A stretch of DNA of 64,000 nucleotides. Origin: Colletotrichum lupini. Its lineage: Eukaryota > Ascomycota > Sordariomycetes > Glomerellales > Glomerellaceae. Where the stretch lies: assembly GCF_023278565.1 (NCBI RefSeq), contig NC_064678.1, positions 3,348,001 through 3,412,000 on the forward strand. The letters are read 5' to 3'. The first letter of the stretch is position 1. Every line of letters begins with the position of its first letter. A model generated the notes under the pieces. It did not search any database, was not told the origin of the DNA, and saw nothing but the letters and a program-made list of their open reading frames with translations. Both the position numbers and the translations under genes were made by a program. Positions 63,589-64,000 of the stretch are shown piece after piece.

Positions 63589-64000
63589 TGTTGCGCCGAG
63601 GGAAGAGAAAATCGGTATAGGAGAAAAGAATGAAAAGAGTCCAGAGGACCGAAAATGAGTGCAAATGGGAAGCAAAGAACGGAAGGCTTCGAAACGAAGA
63701 TCAAGAAGTGCAACAACAACTCAGAAGAAACAAGCAGCCTATACATTCACCTGGGTATACCTGACATTTTCTACTCTACGCTTTACGGAGCCATCCGAAT
63801 TGTCAATAGAGAACACCTCCTGAATTGAGGTGATCCTTGGCAGAGACCATACTGCAACTCGCCCTTTGTGAATTTGTACCAATACGACTTTTGACCATGT
63901 TTCTTGGCATGCAGCGTCCATGATGTTTCAATAAGCTCAATCCAGCTCTAGCCAAATCCACCCGCGCGACTCCGGGGGTCTGTACGAGATGGCGCCAAGA
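63589..64000. other. Upstream region of the pectinase gene
   Basis: The 5' leader and promoter region of the minus-strand pectinase. No other gene is seen up to the window edge. Confidence 0.5.

Noticed and set aside
62842..63633. 263-codon plus-strand frame
   Set aside because: It is antisense to the pectin methylesterase domain, with Gly/Val/Asp/Leu-rich shadow composition.

Overview
The window comes from a filamentous ascomycete. The genes have short (about 50-70 bp) GT..AG introns. A highly reducing polyketide synthase, a pectinolytic enzyme and peroxisomal choline enzymes are present, and large AT-rich blocks carry the signature of repeat-induced point mutation (RIP). A plant-associated Sordariomycete, for example Colletotrichum-like, fits best; this is an inference from gene content, not a measured assignment.

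Layout. 1-2448 is the 3' third of a RIP-degraded LTR retrotransposon. It abuts a 5'-truncated ankyrin-repeat gene (2621-3697). 4692-30677 is a compact secondary-metabolism-like cluster: a reducing polyketide synthase (minus), a divergent FSH1-type serine hydrolase (plus), a full-size ABCB multidrug transporter (plus), and a convergent multidomain redox enzyme (minus). That last enzyme joins an indoleamine-dioxygenase/PrnB-like haem domain, an FAD/NADPH reductase module and a cytochrome b5. About 1.5 kb upstream of it sits a 528-bp non-autonomous element with 87-bp terminal inverted repeats and a 9-bp target duplication. 33508-51234 holds two full-length (7.4 kb) RIP-degraded copies of the same LTR element, separated by a 1.3-kb unique island and a 1.5-kb unclassified AT-rich stretch. 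53061-59675 carries a divergent glycine-betaine pair, betaine aldehyde dehydrogenase and choline oxidase, both ending in peroxisomal PTS1 tripeptides. 61450-63588 encodes a secreted fusion of a pectin methylesterase and a pectate lyase.

How the genes work together. The polyketide synthase has KS, AT, DH, ER, KR and ACP domains but no methyltransferase and no thioesterase, so the FSH1-type hydrolase is the obvious candidate for product release. The ABC transporter would export the product. The haem-dioxygenase/reductase/b5 fusion looks like a self-sufficient oxygenase with its own electron supply, and it is the most novel-looking protein here. No pathway transcription factor or P450 is visible. 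The choline pair converts choline to glycine betaine, confining the H2O2-forming oxidase to peroxisomes.

Exon boundaries were built by hand from splice signals and reading frame. Every multi-exon model closes in frame, but positions are predictions.
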